This document shows positions 10,001 to 16,887 of a DNA stretch of 64,000 bases, piece by piece. A program made the position numbers and the translations under genes. The stretch spans positions 620,001 through 684,000 of the forward strand of contig JARWSJ010000003.1 in NCBI GenBank assembly GCA_029906195.1, in the 5' to 3' direction. Every line of letters begins with the position of its first letter. Within the stretch, counting starts at the first letter, position 1. The notes below the pieces were generated by a model that saw only the letters and a list, made by a program, of their open reading frames with translations, was not told the DNA's origin and made no database searches. The stretch comes from Chitinophagaceae bacterium 26-R-25 (GTDB lineage: Bacteria > Bacteroidota > Bacteroidia > Chitinophagales > Chitinophagaceae).

Positions 10001-10235
10001 GGCCTTTAGTGTGTACCCTAATCCTGTTGTCAACAATTACAATATAATCAATAGGGCCGCTAAGCAGTTGAATATAACTTTCTATAATAGTGCAGGCTCT
10101 GTTGTGTATAATGTTGAATCCAGGGAGAAAAAAATTGTCGTTAATCTGGAGTCATTTAGTCGGGGTATTTATTACGTAATGATTGTAGACGAAAAAACGG
10201 GCAACAAAACTATAAAGAGAATAATGAAACAATAA
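7020..10235 (+). CDS. Large secreted T9SS cargo protein, beta-propeller-like, with Ig-like and sorting domains
   Basis: This 1071-residue protein starts with a signal peptide (MKKIVVLHLPLLFVLFNQTFSQ). Residues of about 30-830 contain many spaced W-x-K and 'GNTKW', 'GEKKWEKFY', 'GTASWKK' motifs after 'KLDTAGN'-like strands, as in PQQ-type or other outer-membrane beta-propeller blades. An Ig-like stretch follows at about 840-900 (VCNGDTVTLTASSPGCVDCSYLWE). The last 75 residues are a type A T9SS sorting domain (FSVYPNPVVNNYNI to TIKRIMKQ). The protein should be exported by the type IX system whose core genes lie at 35.7-40.6 kb. It is a single-gene unit with its own terminator. No catalytic motif was found, so adhesion or substrate binding is only a guess. 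Confidence 0.85.
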   Translation: MKKIVVLHLPLLFVLFNQTFSQVSTNYFAANLQTKGAGAVTCSQRNGKFIYVGGASFNTAQTVNIPSIMKLDTAGNTIWTISAPYRDGVIQQMVVDDSGVYARTTGTNEIWKVDLTYGNIVWKKSVADAMVLALVDDNRIAYTYNSENGYTYELVDKATGKTVFSKLLSGPMQYKNNYNFSFDKSGATYATKGDSIIKYSSPTLESVVWSAKVNGGVWASQPQPDGLYFYGIGSYPFCGKIDASSGNTKWFTYATADLYYNFLSDFVSDFKVTGDYVYMSGQHFFYGSVYSAYRICKFNKNTGEKKWEKFYNPNWGAMPTTNGGYYAINSFDVDSVGNVYSSGYEQGNDWRLGNWGVCKFDSNGVVKYHNLMNEGVEDKSGSSAGVYSFVYDNKVFHLGNVNRNFNLCVTDTSGTFKLLNRKNYLATFRYPTSVLDIAKITNDKYAVFKQLGDSVAVELRSSRTSGSIWEKKFGRAYFFEADKMCITSDNKIAFSAIAHPMILTHAWSAVPDSVFFIKLDTLGNLVYDKKNVTPPDNIKNFKPIGLYALNDTNIVYQFMKSVDYWPNYYGFHFLRIQSAIGSVTDRGAYIGPGTDAIPGRQSLFLPFKDSTLRFRADPALDIYYVSPGGMSRTERSYLTNLGITPTNLANCDDSTVIVLGKGNGANYRIGRFNVPARTPSWVKDEMQDYTIDMATCSKNYVYTTGRNNANLVISRMNIKDGTASWKKLIAPALAGQYYIPLDQKFNAYKNQYTVVGYIVDSSNASLPQSAFYITVDTSGQIINKWVSAGDYAEKNSLNAVEITQFGQTLVVGTISNNDFGSVRCGILIATDSVGYPPSTLSISMNPATPVCNGDTVTLTASSPGCVDCSYLWEANHDSAGATLKVTASGSYKVKAFNKMGTIQNTQTVVIKETPNKPTITKQGNILTSSAASGNQWFVNQTIINGATGVQFKADTSGLYAVQVNGDGCLSKMSDTVRYVVPVIIDTIPSVAPDTAFSVYPNPVVNNYNIINRAAKQLNITFYNSAGSVVYNVESREKKIVVNLESFSRGIYYVMIVDEKTGNKTIKRIMKQ

Positions 10236-10253
10236 GCATGACAAAATAATGCA

Positions 10254-10284
10254 AACGGGCCTCTGATCAAGAGGCCCGTTTTTT
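10254..10284 (+). terminator. Rho-independent terminator
   Basis: A perfect 10-bp stem (AACGGGCCTC with GAGGCCCGTT, 7-nt loop) runs into a T tract 19 bp after the stop of the T9SS cargo gene. Confidence 0.9.
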
Positions 10285-10364
10285 ATGAATATTATACACA
10301 TTTAAGAACTATAGAAGCTGCTTCAACCATCGAACATTTTCACGAAACCAATGGTGGCGGATAG

Positions 10365-10802
10365 TTATTGAGCTGTGGCTATTTTCTTTTTTGCGTTGAT
10401 CGCTTTGGCTTTGGAAACACCGCCACGCAAGTTATACGGTCTATTGAAAGCTTCTTGTTTGAGTTTGAATTTTTGAGAAAGAATTCGAACGGTATCTTTT
10501 GATAGACCTTTTTTGTAGTTGAGCATATCAGAAACTAAGCCTTCGCTTACATTCAATAATTCGGCTAAACCAATCGCCTTCATTTTGTGACTTTTCATTA
10601 ACGACTTTAGAAGCTCTATAGGATCCAAATCTTTAAACGTATTATGGTCTTCATCATATTTTTCAATCAGCAATGTTAAAAGCTCAATTTCATCTTGAAC
10701 GCCTTTGGTTTTTTTCCCACTATCTATCAATGTTTCCAGTATGCCACAATATTTGTTGTATTGCGTATCTGTTTTAATGACTTTGTATAATAAAGTTTGC
10801 AT
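10365..10802 (-). CDS. HigA-like antitoxin/XRE repressor without a visible toxin partner
   Basis: This 145-residue protein has the layout of HigA-type antitoxins of the COG5499 class. The N-terminal helical part (YNKYCGILETLIDSG to EIELLTLLIEKYDEDHNTF) is followed by DPIELLKSLMKSHKMKAIGLAELLNVSEGLVSDMLNYKKGLSKDTVRILSQKFKLKQEAF, a helix-turn-helix ending in the usual LS-x-x-x-x-R-x-L. The C-terminus is lysine-rich. HigA genes normally follow a higB toxin gene, but the 180 bp upstream on this strand hold no such frame and the downstream gene is convergent. It may be a lone regulator. A perfect palindrome in its promoter is probably its own operator. Confidence 0.8.
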   Translation of the reverse strand: MQTLLYKVIKTDTQYNKYCGILETLIDSGKKTKGVQDEIELLTLLIEKYDEDHNTFKDLDPIELLKSLMKSHKMKAIGLAELLNVSEGLVSDMLNYKKGLSKDTVRILSQKFKLKQEAFNRPYNLRGGVSKAKAINAKKKIATAQ

Positions 10803-10872
10803 TGTATGTTGTTTAGGAGCAGCTTACTAGCGTGCTGCAAAATCTCAATTGATTTTTCTGTGTTCGTTCATG

Positions 10873-10907
10873 TAAATGTAGGAAAAGTTCACTAAAAGTG
10901 AACTTTT
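10873..10907 (-). promoter_or_regulatory. Palindromic operator and -7-like element of the HigA-like gene
   Basis: AAAAGTTCAC (10883-10892) and GTGAACTTTT (10898-10907) form a perfect 10-bp inverted repeat with a 5-bp spacer. On the minus strand it lies just upstream of TACATTTA (10873-10880), one base off the TAnnTTTG -7 element, so it covers the -33 region. A dyad in this position before an XRE/HigA gene is the usual arrangement for autorepression. Confidence 0.65.
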
Positions 10908-10982
10908 GTGTTTGCTAAATTTAGTGTGGGAAAGTAAAGTCGGAGTTAAAATGGGGCAAATGGCAGAGTATTTTATACTATA

Positions 10983-11486
10983 TTATTTGAGTTCTATATC
11001 ATAAAAAACATCATAACCCCAAAATCCTTTCCTGATTGTTAGCAAAACGGCTTGCGAGGTATCTACTTCTTCCTTTTGCTTTGTACTAAATACAAGTTGT
11101 TTCGTAATACCCTCATAGTCAATTTCAATTGCAGGATTTGGATTTTTGGTTCCAATAGTGTGCTTGGAAGATATTAAACAAGATTTTAAACGTATGTCAC
11201 TGTGGGCAAAATAAAAGTTCGATGCCACAAAAATATAGCATGCAATAAAACCAAACGAAAAGATACTCTGGATTAGTGGGAATAGAAGATTTTTGTAGTG
11301 GTATGTATTTCTATAATCATTTTTGATAAAGACATAAGTAATTACAGAAATCAAGCATATTACTACAATAATATTACTTATCGGGATTATTGTCTTTTGA
11401 TAAATATTTATTTCTAAAGCCAGTAAAAGAAATCCGATAACCAAGGTCGCTGTATAAAATATTTTATGTGTTTTCCTCTTATCCAT
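10983..11486 (-). CDS. Hypothetical membrane protein
   Basis: This 167-residue protein has three clear hydrophobic segments at about 8-28, 33-53 and 68-90. A soluble C-terminal half then ends IRKGFWGYDVFYDIELK and includes a possible beta sheet (AIEIDYEGITKQLVF). I recognise no family. The loop before the second half is basic. Its base composition is more AT-rich than that of its neighbours, and it is flanked by the HigA-like gene and a tRNA gene, a setting where acquired genes often occur. Start codon ATG; no Shine-Dalgarno sequence. Confidence 0.7.
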   Translation of the reverse strand: MDKRKTHKIFYTATLVIGFLLLALEINIYQKTIIPISNIIVVICLISVITYVFIKNDYRNTYHYKNLLFPLIQSIFSFGFIACYIFVASNFYFAHSDIRLKSCLISSKHTIGTKNPNPAIEIDYEGITKQLVFSTKQKEEVDTSQAVLLTIRKGFWGYDVFYDIELK

Positions 11487-11720
11487 AGTAAATTAATAAT
11501 GTTAAGGAAAGCTTTGTTGAGCCCACTTCGGTACAAGAAATTACATGTAAATCGTCGTGATGAAACGGGGCACTCCTGGTGTTTTTGCCAACCTGTGTTC
11601 GAAGGATTTTGAAAGTATTCTAATTATTTAATTTTTTCAAGCTCGTCCCCTATACTGGCCCATAAAAATAGCTTCCAATATTAAAATGCTTTTATACTAA
11701 GGGGTTGGCTGGTTTTACTG
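11487..11720. other. Gene-free stretch before tRNA-Arg
   Basis: This AT-rich stretch holds no convincing frame, hairpin terminator or repeat of the families seen elsewhere. With the tRNA and a short trailer it makes a 331-bp gap between protein genes. Confidence 0.5.
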
Positions 11721-11792
11721 TGGCCTCGACAGGAATCGAACCTGTATCTGGAGCTTCGGAAACTCTTATACTATCCATTGTACTACGAGGCC
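11721..11792 (-). tRNA. tRNA-Arg (anticodon CCG)
   Basis: On the minus strand the gene starts GGCCTCG and ends CGAGGCC plus discriminator A, a perfect 7-bp acceptor stem. The D-arm is GTAC/GTAT. The anticodon loop is TTCCGAA with anticodon CCG, and the anticodon stem has one mismatched outer pair. The T-arm is ACAGG, TTCGATT, CCTGT. The total is 72 nt with a 4-nt variable region. The 3' CCA is not encoded. Confidence 0.9.
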
Positions 11793-11817
11793 TTAGGGAA
11801 AGAGCAGGAATTTGCGA

Positions 11818-12396
11818 CTATTTAAACAACACACCCACCTTACTCGCAAATATTTTTACCGCAATGGCGAGCAATATTACACCAAAAAATTTTCTGATCG
11901 CTAACAAACCTGCAGGGCCAATCAATTTGCCAATAAAATCAAGCGATTTCATCACTATGTAAATAATCACAAGATTTATTAAAATGGCGATCAGTATGGT
12001 AGGAACAGAATAATTGGAACGTAGGGAAATAATGGTGGTAAGCGTACCCGACCCGGCGATCAGTGGAAACGCAATGGGCACCACGGCCCCCGAACGGAGA
12101 TCTCCCTCACTCTTAAAAAACTCAATGCCCAGGATCATTTCAAGGCCGAGAATGAAGATAACGATAGAACCCGCCACAGCAAAGGAGTTCACATCCAGGC
12201 CAAGAACATTCAGGAATTTTTCCCCCAGGAAAAGAAAAAGAATCATCAGCGCACCGGAAACCAGCGTGGCAAGCAGCTCTTTCAGGCCACCCATTTTTCG
12301 CTTAAGCGAGATCAGTAAAGGAATTGAGCCTACAATATCTATAATGGCAAAGAGTGTAAAGCTTACCGTGAGTAGTTCATTAAAAGATATCCCCAT
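11818..12396 (-). CDS. MarC family integral membrane protein (second copy)
   Basis: This 192-residue protein has about six membrane segments and MarC signatures: FTLFAIIDIVGSIPLLISLKRK, GLEMILGIEFFKSEG, and VPIAFPLIAGSGTLTTIISL in the middle. The start at 12396 (MGISFNELLTV) is chosen because the longest frame adds 60 residues of non-family sequence. It is shorter than the MarC protein at 6111 and has a shorter central loop. Role unknown. It is divergent from the riboswitch-controlled nrdB gene. Confidence 0.88.
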   Translation of the reverse strand: MGISFNELLTVSFTLFAIIDIVGSIPLLISLKRKMGGLKELLATLVSGALMILFLFLGEKFLNVLGLDVNSFAVAGSIVIFILGLEMILGIEFFKSEGDLRSGAVVPIAFPLIAGSGTLTTIISLRSNYSVPTILIAILINLVIIYIVMKSLDFIGKLIGPAGLLAIRKFFGVILLAIAVKIFASKVGVLFK

Positions 12397-12594
12397 AGGT
12401 GTGTTTATATATGGTAAAAATAGCGTTTGTTGCCCGCAAAATCCAAACGGTAATTTCATCGGATTAACCAAATAAAATAATAAAATAGCCCTGAATTTCG
12501 CTGGATTGGTCATTCTGCGGTAGGTTGGGCATTTGCGGATTTTGTTTTTAACACGGTGTGGAAAACGGTTTCCCAAATCATTGAATTCACTTTA
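12397..12594. other. Divergent promoter region between marC-like gene and nrdB riboswitch
   Basis: This is a non-coding stretch of about 200 bp. It must contain the minus-strand promoter for the marC-like gene and the upstream part of the nrdB promoter. No strong dyad or repeat was seen here. Confidence 0.4.
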
Positions 12595-12602
12595 TACTTT
12601 TG
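12595..12602 (+). promoter_or_regulatory. -7 element (TACTTTTG) for the nrdB riboswitch transcript
   Basis: TACTTTTG fits TAnnTTTG and lies 13 bp before the first conserved part of the cobalamin riboswitch. Transcription would start near 12609. No clear -33 element is seen. Confidence 0.5.
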
Positions 12603-12614
12603 ACCTGTTCTTTG

Positions 12615-12748
12615 CAACTGACCATTTGGTTACCGATGAAGAATCGGTATGAAAAAAGGAACCGTGTGAAAGTCACGGGCTGTCCCGCAACTGTGAGCAG
12701 ATTGGTTCACATGCTAATCTGTAAGTCAGGATACTTGTCAGGTGGTTG
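12615..12748 (+). ncRNA. Cobalamin (vitamin B12) riboswitch upstream of nrdB
   Basis: The conserved B12-box features are present in order: GGAACCGTGTGAAAGTCACG, then GGCTGTCCCGCAACTGTGAG (12678-12697), and the closing GTAAGTCAGGATACTTGTCAGG, which corresponds to the usual AGCCAGGAGACCTGCC segment. It is followed by about 120 nt and the nrdB start codon. Known cobalamin riboswitches turn the downstream gene off when adenosylcobalamin is bound. Control of class I ribonucleotide reductase by B12 is known where a B12-dependent class II enzyme can replace it. Confidence 0.92.
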
Positions 12749-12809
12749 TCAAAAACAATGCTTTCGGGGATTGAAGCAGCGTCAGCTCACGCCTTTTGCA
12801 AATCAAAGG

Positions 12810-12841
12810 GTTGCCTAGCCGTCTCCGCTCCGTAAGGCAAC
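12810..12841 (+). promoter_or_regulatory. Hairpin between riboswitch and nrdB, possible expression platform
   Basis: GTTGCCT (12810-12816) can pair with AGGCAAC (12835-12841). The hairpin ends 25 bp before the nrdB ATG and has no T tract after it. That argues for control of translation or of transcript access rather than simple termination. The mechanism is inferred. Confidence 0.4.
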
Positions 12842-12866
12842 ACTTCCACTTTTAAAAAATATTTAT

Positions 12867-13835
12867 ATGGCTGAAAATGAAATCCTTCTTCAGGAAAACA
12901 AGGACCGCTTTGTTATCCTGCCGATCAACTACCCCAAAGTGTGGGAAATGTACAAAACGCATGAGGCGAGTTTTTGGACTGCGGAAGAAATTGACCTTAG
13001 CGCCGATCTAAAGGACTGGGACAAGCTGAACGATGGTGAACGTCATTTCATTTCCCATGTATTGGCATTTTTCGCAGCGAGCGACGGTATTGTGAACGAG
13101 AACCTCGCTGTAAACTTCATGAGTGAAGTGCAATTGCCGGAAGCAAGATGTTTCTACGGTTTCCAGATCATGATGGAAAATATCCACAGCGAAACATACG
13201 CTTTGCTGATTGATACCTACATCAAAGATCCGATTGAGAAGAATAAAATGTTCCACGCCATCGACACAATCGATGCGGTGAAAAAGAAAGCTGAATGGGC
13301 TTTACGCTGGATCGAAAAAGGATCATTCGCAGAAAGACTGGTAGCATTCGCAGCTGTAGAAGGTATCTTCTTTAGCGGAAGCTTCTGCTCTATTTTCTGG
13401 TTAAAGAAAAGAGGTTTAATGCCAGGCTTAACATTCAGCAATGAATTGATCAGTCGTGATGAAGGTTTACACTGCGAGTTCGCATGTTTACTGTACAGCA
13501 TGTTGAACAACAAATTGTCGAAAGATGAAGTGTATTCAATCATCGGCGATGCGGTAACAATTGAAAAAGAATTCATCACAGAGGCGTTGCCGGTTGCATT
13601 GATCGGCATGAACGCAAAACTGATGACACAATACATCGAGTTTGTTGCCGACAGATGGTTATCTGAATTGGGGTATCCAAAAATGTTCAACGCTACCAAT
13701 CCTTTCGATTTCATGGAAATGATCGGTATGCAGGGTAAAACAAACTTCTTTGAAAAACGCGTTGGCGACTATCAGAAAGCGGGAGTGACTGCAGCGAAAG
13801 ATTCGCAGGTGTTTTCTACTGATGAAGATTTCTAG
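12867..13835 (+). CDS. nrdB: Class Ia ribonucleotide reductase, small subunit (beta)
   Basis: This 322-residue protein is the R2 subunit, which holds the diiron centre and tyrosyl radical needed to reduce ribonucleoside diphosphates. It resembles eukaryotic-type R2 closely. Visible ligands by alignment with mouse R2 are D73 (FAASDGIV), E104 and H107 (MENIHSE), radical Tyr111, and Trp37. Further landmarks are [20 protein letters not shown] and [12 protein letters not shown] with the last ligands. The C-terminus STDEDF is the tail that docks on the alpha subunit. Expression is predicted to be repressed by cobalamin through the riboswitch. nrdA follows after 193 bp that contain a family A palindrome. 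Confidence 0.97.
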   Translation: MAENEILLQENKDRFVILPINYPKVWEMYKTHEASFWTAEEIDLSADLKDWDKLNDGERHFISHVLAFFAASDGIVNENLAVNFMSEVQLPEARCFYGFQIMMENIHSETYALLIDTYIKDPIEKNKMFHAIDTIDAVKKKAEWALRWIEKGSFAERLVAFAAVEGIFFSGSFCSIFWLKKRGLMPGLTFSNELISRDEGLHCEFACLLYSMLNNKLSKDEVYSIIGDAVTIEKEFITEALPVALIGMNAKLMTQYIEFVADRWLSELGYPKMFNATNPFDFMEMIGMQGKTNFFEKRVGDYQKAGVTAAKDSQVFSTDEDF

Positions 13836-13839
13836 AGAA

Positions 13840-14001
13840 AGAACGCTGATTTTCATGATTGTCATGATTTGTGATGATTTTGATTAACCAGGGACTCTTT
13901 GATTAAAGCCAATATCCAGTTAAACCAGGTAGGAAATAATTCCGCAGATATCATTTGAAAAGATCATAAGAAATCTTGACAATCATGAAAATCTGCGTTC
14001 C
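13840..14001. repeat. Family A palindromic repeat, copy 1 (between nrdB and nrdA)
   Basis: The left arm at 13840-13888 (AGAACGCTGATTTTCATGAT onward) and the right arm at 13962-14001 (ending CATGAAAATCTGCGTTCC) are inverted copies. They are built from a degenerate nine-base unit close to TCATGATTG. Further copies lie at 19166-19322 and 57894-58000. The element fills the nrdB-nrdA gap and would fold into a long hairpin in the shared transcript. Confidence 0.85.
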
Positions 14002-14028
14002 AATAAATAACACACAAATACTCAACCC

Positions 14029-16380
14029 ATGTTTGTAATTAAAAGAGACGGAAGAAAAGAGTCAGTAAAGTTTGATAAGATTACGGCACGCATAGAAAAA
14101 CTGGGCTATGGTTTGAATCCATTGGTTGACCCGATCAGCGTTGCAAAGAAAGTAGTGGAAGGCATTTACGATAACGTTACGACCACAGAGTTGGACAATC
14201 TTGCAGCAGAAACAGCGGCATCACTTACCACTATCCACCCTGATTATGCATTGCTGGCATCTCGTATTGCCATCAGCAATTTGCATAAGAACACTATAAA
14301 AAGCTTCAGCAAAACCATGCAGCAATTGCATGAGTATAAAGAAGGTGATCGCTACACACCATTAATCAGTGATGAGGTGTGGGCGGTGATCAAAGAAAAT
14401 GCGCATCTCCTCGACAGTACCATTATTTACGATCGCGATTTTGCGTTCGATTATTTTGGTTTTAAAACCATGGAAAAAAGCTACCTGCTTCGTATTCATG
14501 GTAAAGTTGTAGAAAGACCACAACACATGTTCATGCGTGTGTCTGTAGGTATTCACAAAACCGATATCGAGAATGTTATAAAAACATACAACCTGATGAG
14601 TGAGCGTTGGTTCATTCATGCAACGCCTACTTTGTTCAACGCAGGTACTGTGAAACCACAAATGAGCAGCTGCTTTTTGTTGACAATGAAAGACGACAGT
14701 ATCGACGGTATTTATGAAACTCTTCGTCAAACAGCGAAGATCTCTCAAAGCGCCGGCGGCATTGGTTTGAGCATTCACAACATTCGTGCTACAGGTGCAT
14801 ACATCAGCGGCACAAACGGAACCAGCAATGGTATCGTGCCAATGCTGCGCGTATTCAACGACACCGCACGTTACGTAGATCAGGGTGGTGGAAAACGCAA
14901 AGGTGCGTTTGCTATTTACCTTGAGCCATGGCATGCTGATGTGTTTGATTTTCTTGACCTGAGAAAAAATCACGGTAAAGAAGAAATGCGTGCAAGAGAT
15001 CTTTTCTACGCCTTGTGGATCTGCGATCTTTTCATGAAGCGTGTAGAAGATAATGCTGACTGGAGCTTGTTTAGCCCGGATGAAGCGCCAGGCTTACACG
15101 AGTGCTACGGCGAAGAGTTTGAAGCATTGTATGAGCGTTATGAGAAAGAAGGAAGAGCTAGAAAGACGATCAAAGCACAGGACCTTTGGTTTGCCATTAT
15201 AGATGCGCAAATTGAAACCGGTAATCCATACATGCTGTACAAAGATGCAGCCAACAAAAAAAGCAATCAGAAAAACGTTGGTACCATCAAGAGCAGCAAC
15301 CTTTGTACAGAAATCATGGAGTACACTGCTCCTGATGAAGTAGCAGTTTGTAATCTTGCTTCTGTAGCGTTGCCAAAATTTGTAATTGACGGTGTGTTTG
15401 ATCACAACAAACTTTATGAAGTTGTATATCAAATGACCATCAACCTTAACAAGATCATCGATGGCAACTACTATCCTGTAGAAGAAGCGAAGAACAGCAA
15501 CATGCGCCACCGCCCAATTGGTATTGGTGTGCAAGGTTTGGCAGATGCGTTTATCCTTATGCGTTATCCATTCGAAAGCGATGCCGCAAAACAATTGAAC
15601 AAAGAAATTTTCGAAACACTATATTTTGCTGGTTTAACTGCTAGTAATGATTTGGCGAGAGAGCATGGAGCTTACGAAACATATGAAGGTTCACCTGCGT
15701 CACAAGGCATTTTGCAATACGACATGTGGGACGTAACTCCGTCTGATCGCTGGAACTGGACAGCATTGAAAGCGAAGATCAAAGAAAATGGTATCAGAAA
15801 CTCATTGTTGCTGGCGCCAATGCCTACAGCTTCTACTTCACAAATTCTTGGTAACAACGAATGTTTCGAACCATACACATCTAACATTTATTTGAGAAGA
15901 GTATTGAGCGGTGAGTTCATCATTGTAAACAAACACTTGCTGAACGACCTTGTAAAACTTGGTTTGTGGAACGGTGAAATGAAAAACAAAATTTTGACTG
16001 CCAACGGTTCTATTCAAAACATCAAAGAGATTCCTGCGGACATTAAAGAATTGTACAAAACAGTTTGGGAAATCAAGCAGCGTAATTTGATCGACATGGC
16101 AGCAGACAGAGGCGCATACATTTGCCAGTCACAATCTTTGAACTTGTTTGTAGAGCAGGCGAATACTGCAAAACTTACGAGCATGCATTTCTACGCATGG
16201 AAGAAAGGCTTGAAAACAGGTATGTATTATTTGAGAACGCAAGCTGCTGCTGAAGCTGTGAAATTCACGGTAGAAAAGCAAGGCGGCACCAACATGGACC
16301 CTGTTGTAAATGGCACCGAAACATTCGCAGAAGGTGCAGTGTGTACAATGGAAGAGGGTTGTGTTAGTTGCAGCGCGTAG
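14029..16380 (+). CDS. nrdA: Class Ia ribonucleotide reductase, large subunit (alpha)
   Basis: This 783-residue protein is the catalytic R1 subunit. Residues 1-90 form an ATP-cone ([24 protein letters not shown]) for overall allosteric control. The barrel carries the conserved active-site and specificity-site stretches: [61 protein letters not shown] with the N-x-C-x-E active-site triad, and [19 protein letters not shown]. The C-terminus EGCVSCSA contains the redox-active cysteine pair that re-reduces the active site. It depends on nrdB upstream and is probably in the same riboswitch-controlled unit. The stop codon is followed at once by hairpin repeats and a terminator. Confidence 0.97.
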   Translation: MFVIKRDGRKESVKFDKITARIEKLGYGLNPLVDPISVAKKVVEGIYDNVTTTELDNLAAETAASLTTIHPDYALLASRIAISNLHKNTIKSFSKTMQQLHEYKEGDRYTPLISDEVWAVIKENAHLLDSTIIYDRDFAFDYFGFKTMEKSYLLRIHGKVVERPQHMFMRVSVGIHKTDIENVIKTYNLMSERWFIHATPTLFNAGTVKPQMSSCFLLTMKDDSIDGIYETLRQTAKISQSAGGIGLSIHNIRATGAYISGTNGTSNGIVPMLRVFNDTARYVDQGGGKRKGAFAIYLEPWHADVFDFLDLRKNHGKEEMRARDLFYALWICDLFMKRVEDNADWSLFSPDEAPGLHECYGEEFEALYERYEKEGRARKTIKAQDLWFAIIDAQIETGNPYMLYKDAANKKSNQKNVGTIKSSNLCTEIMEYTAPDEVAVCNLASVALPKFVIDGVFDHNKLYEVVYQMTINLNKIIDGNYYPVEEAKNSNMRHRPIGIGVQGLADAFILMRYPFESDAAKQLNKEIFETLYFAGLTASNDLAREHGAYETYEGSPASQGILQYDMWDVTPSDRWNWTALKAKIKENGIRNSLLLAPMPTASTSQILGNNECFEPYTSNIYLRRVLSGEFIIVNKHLLNDLVKLGLWNGEMKNKILTANGSIQNIKEIPADIKELYKTVWEIKQRNLIDMAADRGAYICQSQSLNLFVEQANTAKLTSMHFYAWKKGLKTGMYYLRTQAAAEAVKFTVEKQGGTNMDPVVNGTETFAEGAVCTMEEGCVSCSA

Positions 16381-16482
16381 GGGCGAATCGCATTCGCCCG
16401 GAGACTCCGCCAGCGCAACATGCCAGCGATTCCGAGGAGTGCAACATCGAAATATGTAGAGACGCGTTCAACGCGTCTCTAC
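16381..16482. repeat. Hairpin cluster after nrdA, including family E palindrome
   Basis: A hairpin made of GGGCGAAT and ATTCGCCC (16381-16399) starts at the base after the nrdA stop. The 27-bp palindrome at 16456-16482 (GTAGAGACGCGTT, C, then its complement) is a family E element. Related GTAGAGAC palindromes occur at 24662, 40723 and 63398. Confidence 0.8.
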
Positions 16483-16484
16483 AT

Positions 16485-16526
16485 AAAAAAACCGCAGAAA
16501 ACCCTACGTTCCTCTGCGGTTTTTTT
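16485..16526. terminator. Rho-independent terminator after nrdA
   Basis: AAAAAACCGCAGA (16485-16497) pairs with TCTGCGGTTTTTT (16513 onward) around a 15-nt loop. It has A runs on one side and T runs on the other, so it can act in both directions. Confidence 0.85.
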
Positions 16527-16553
16527 ATGCGATAAAAAATATAAATCCACACA

Positions 16554-16784
16554 ATGAACACCTGTAAACACGAGCCCAAAAAATGCCCGCGATGTAACGG
16601 AGGTTTTGAATGTAAAGTAGGAGATGTGGCAAACTGCCAGTGCAACGGCATATCGCTTAACGAAGAGCAGAAGAAATTTATAGGAGAAAAATACCGCGAT
16701 TGCCTGTGTAGAAATTGTTTACTGGAGCTTAGCAAACAAATGGGATTTTTTAAGGAGAAGTTTGATGTAACGAGCAAGAGATAG
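16554..16784 (+). CDS. Cysteine-rich CWC family protein
   Basis: This 76-residue protein has seven cysteines in its first 50 residues. They lie in the pattern C-x8-C-x2-C-x5-C, then C-x-C, and C-x-C-x2-C-L. This matches the cysteine-rich CWC family, which starts CPRCGxxFEC. It is presumably a small metal-binding (zinc or iron) protein; no function is established. It lies between the B12-controlled nrdAB genes and the B12-controlled btuB gene, but it follows a terminator and so has its own promoter. Start ATG at 16554. Confidence 0.8.
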   Translation: MNTCKHEPKKCPRCNGGFECKVGDVANCQCNGISLNEEQKKFIGEKYRDCLCRNCLLELSKQMGFFKEKFDVTSKR

Positions 16785-16790
16785 GAGATA

Positions 16791-16884
16791 ATTGAAAATT
16801 GAAAGTTGAAAATTGAAAATGCTTTGGGTCAATCAGGCTGTTTCATCCGAATCATTTTCAATTTTCAACTTTCAATTTTCAACT
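16791..16884. repeat. Family B palindromic repeat, copy 1
   Basis: The left arm (16791-16820) and right arm (16854-16884) form a 29-bp perfect inverted repeat with a 33-nt spacer. Each arm is four tandem heptamers close to TTGAAAA. It separates the convergent CWC gene and btuB and ends 3 bp from the btuB stop. A second copy, interrupted by another element, is at 25840-26096. Confidence 0.9.
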
Positions 16885-16887
16885 GTT

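Noticed and set aside
10803-10980. Searched for a higB toxin gene upstream of the HigA-like gene
   Set aside because: No frame of adequate length on the minus strand; only the operator and promoter were found.
12576-12866. Possible small protein (72 codons) overlapping the nrdB riboswitch
   Set aside because: The frame coincides with conserved riboswitch bases; the RNA structure accounts for the sequence.
14362-14973. 203-codon minus-strand frame inside nrdA
   Set aside because: It lies wholly antisense to a well-conserved gene and has no recognisable domain; codon structure of nrdA explains it.
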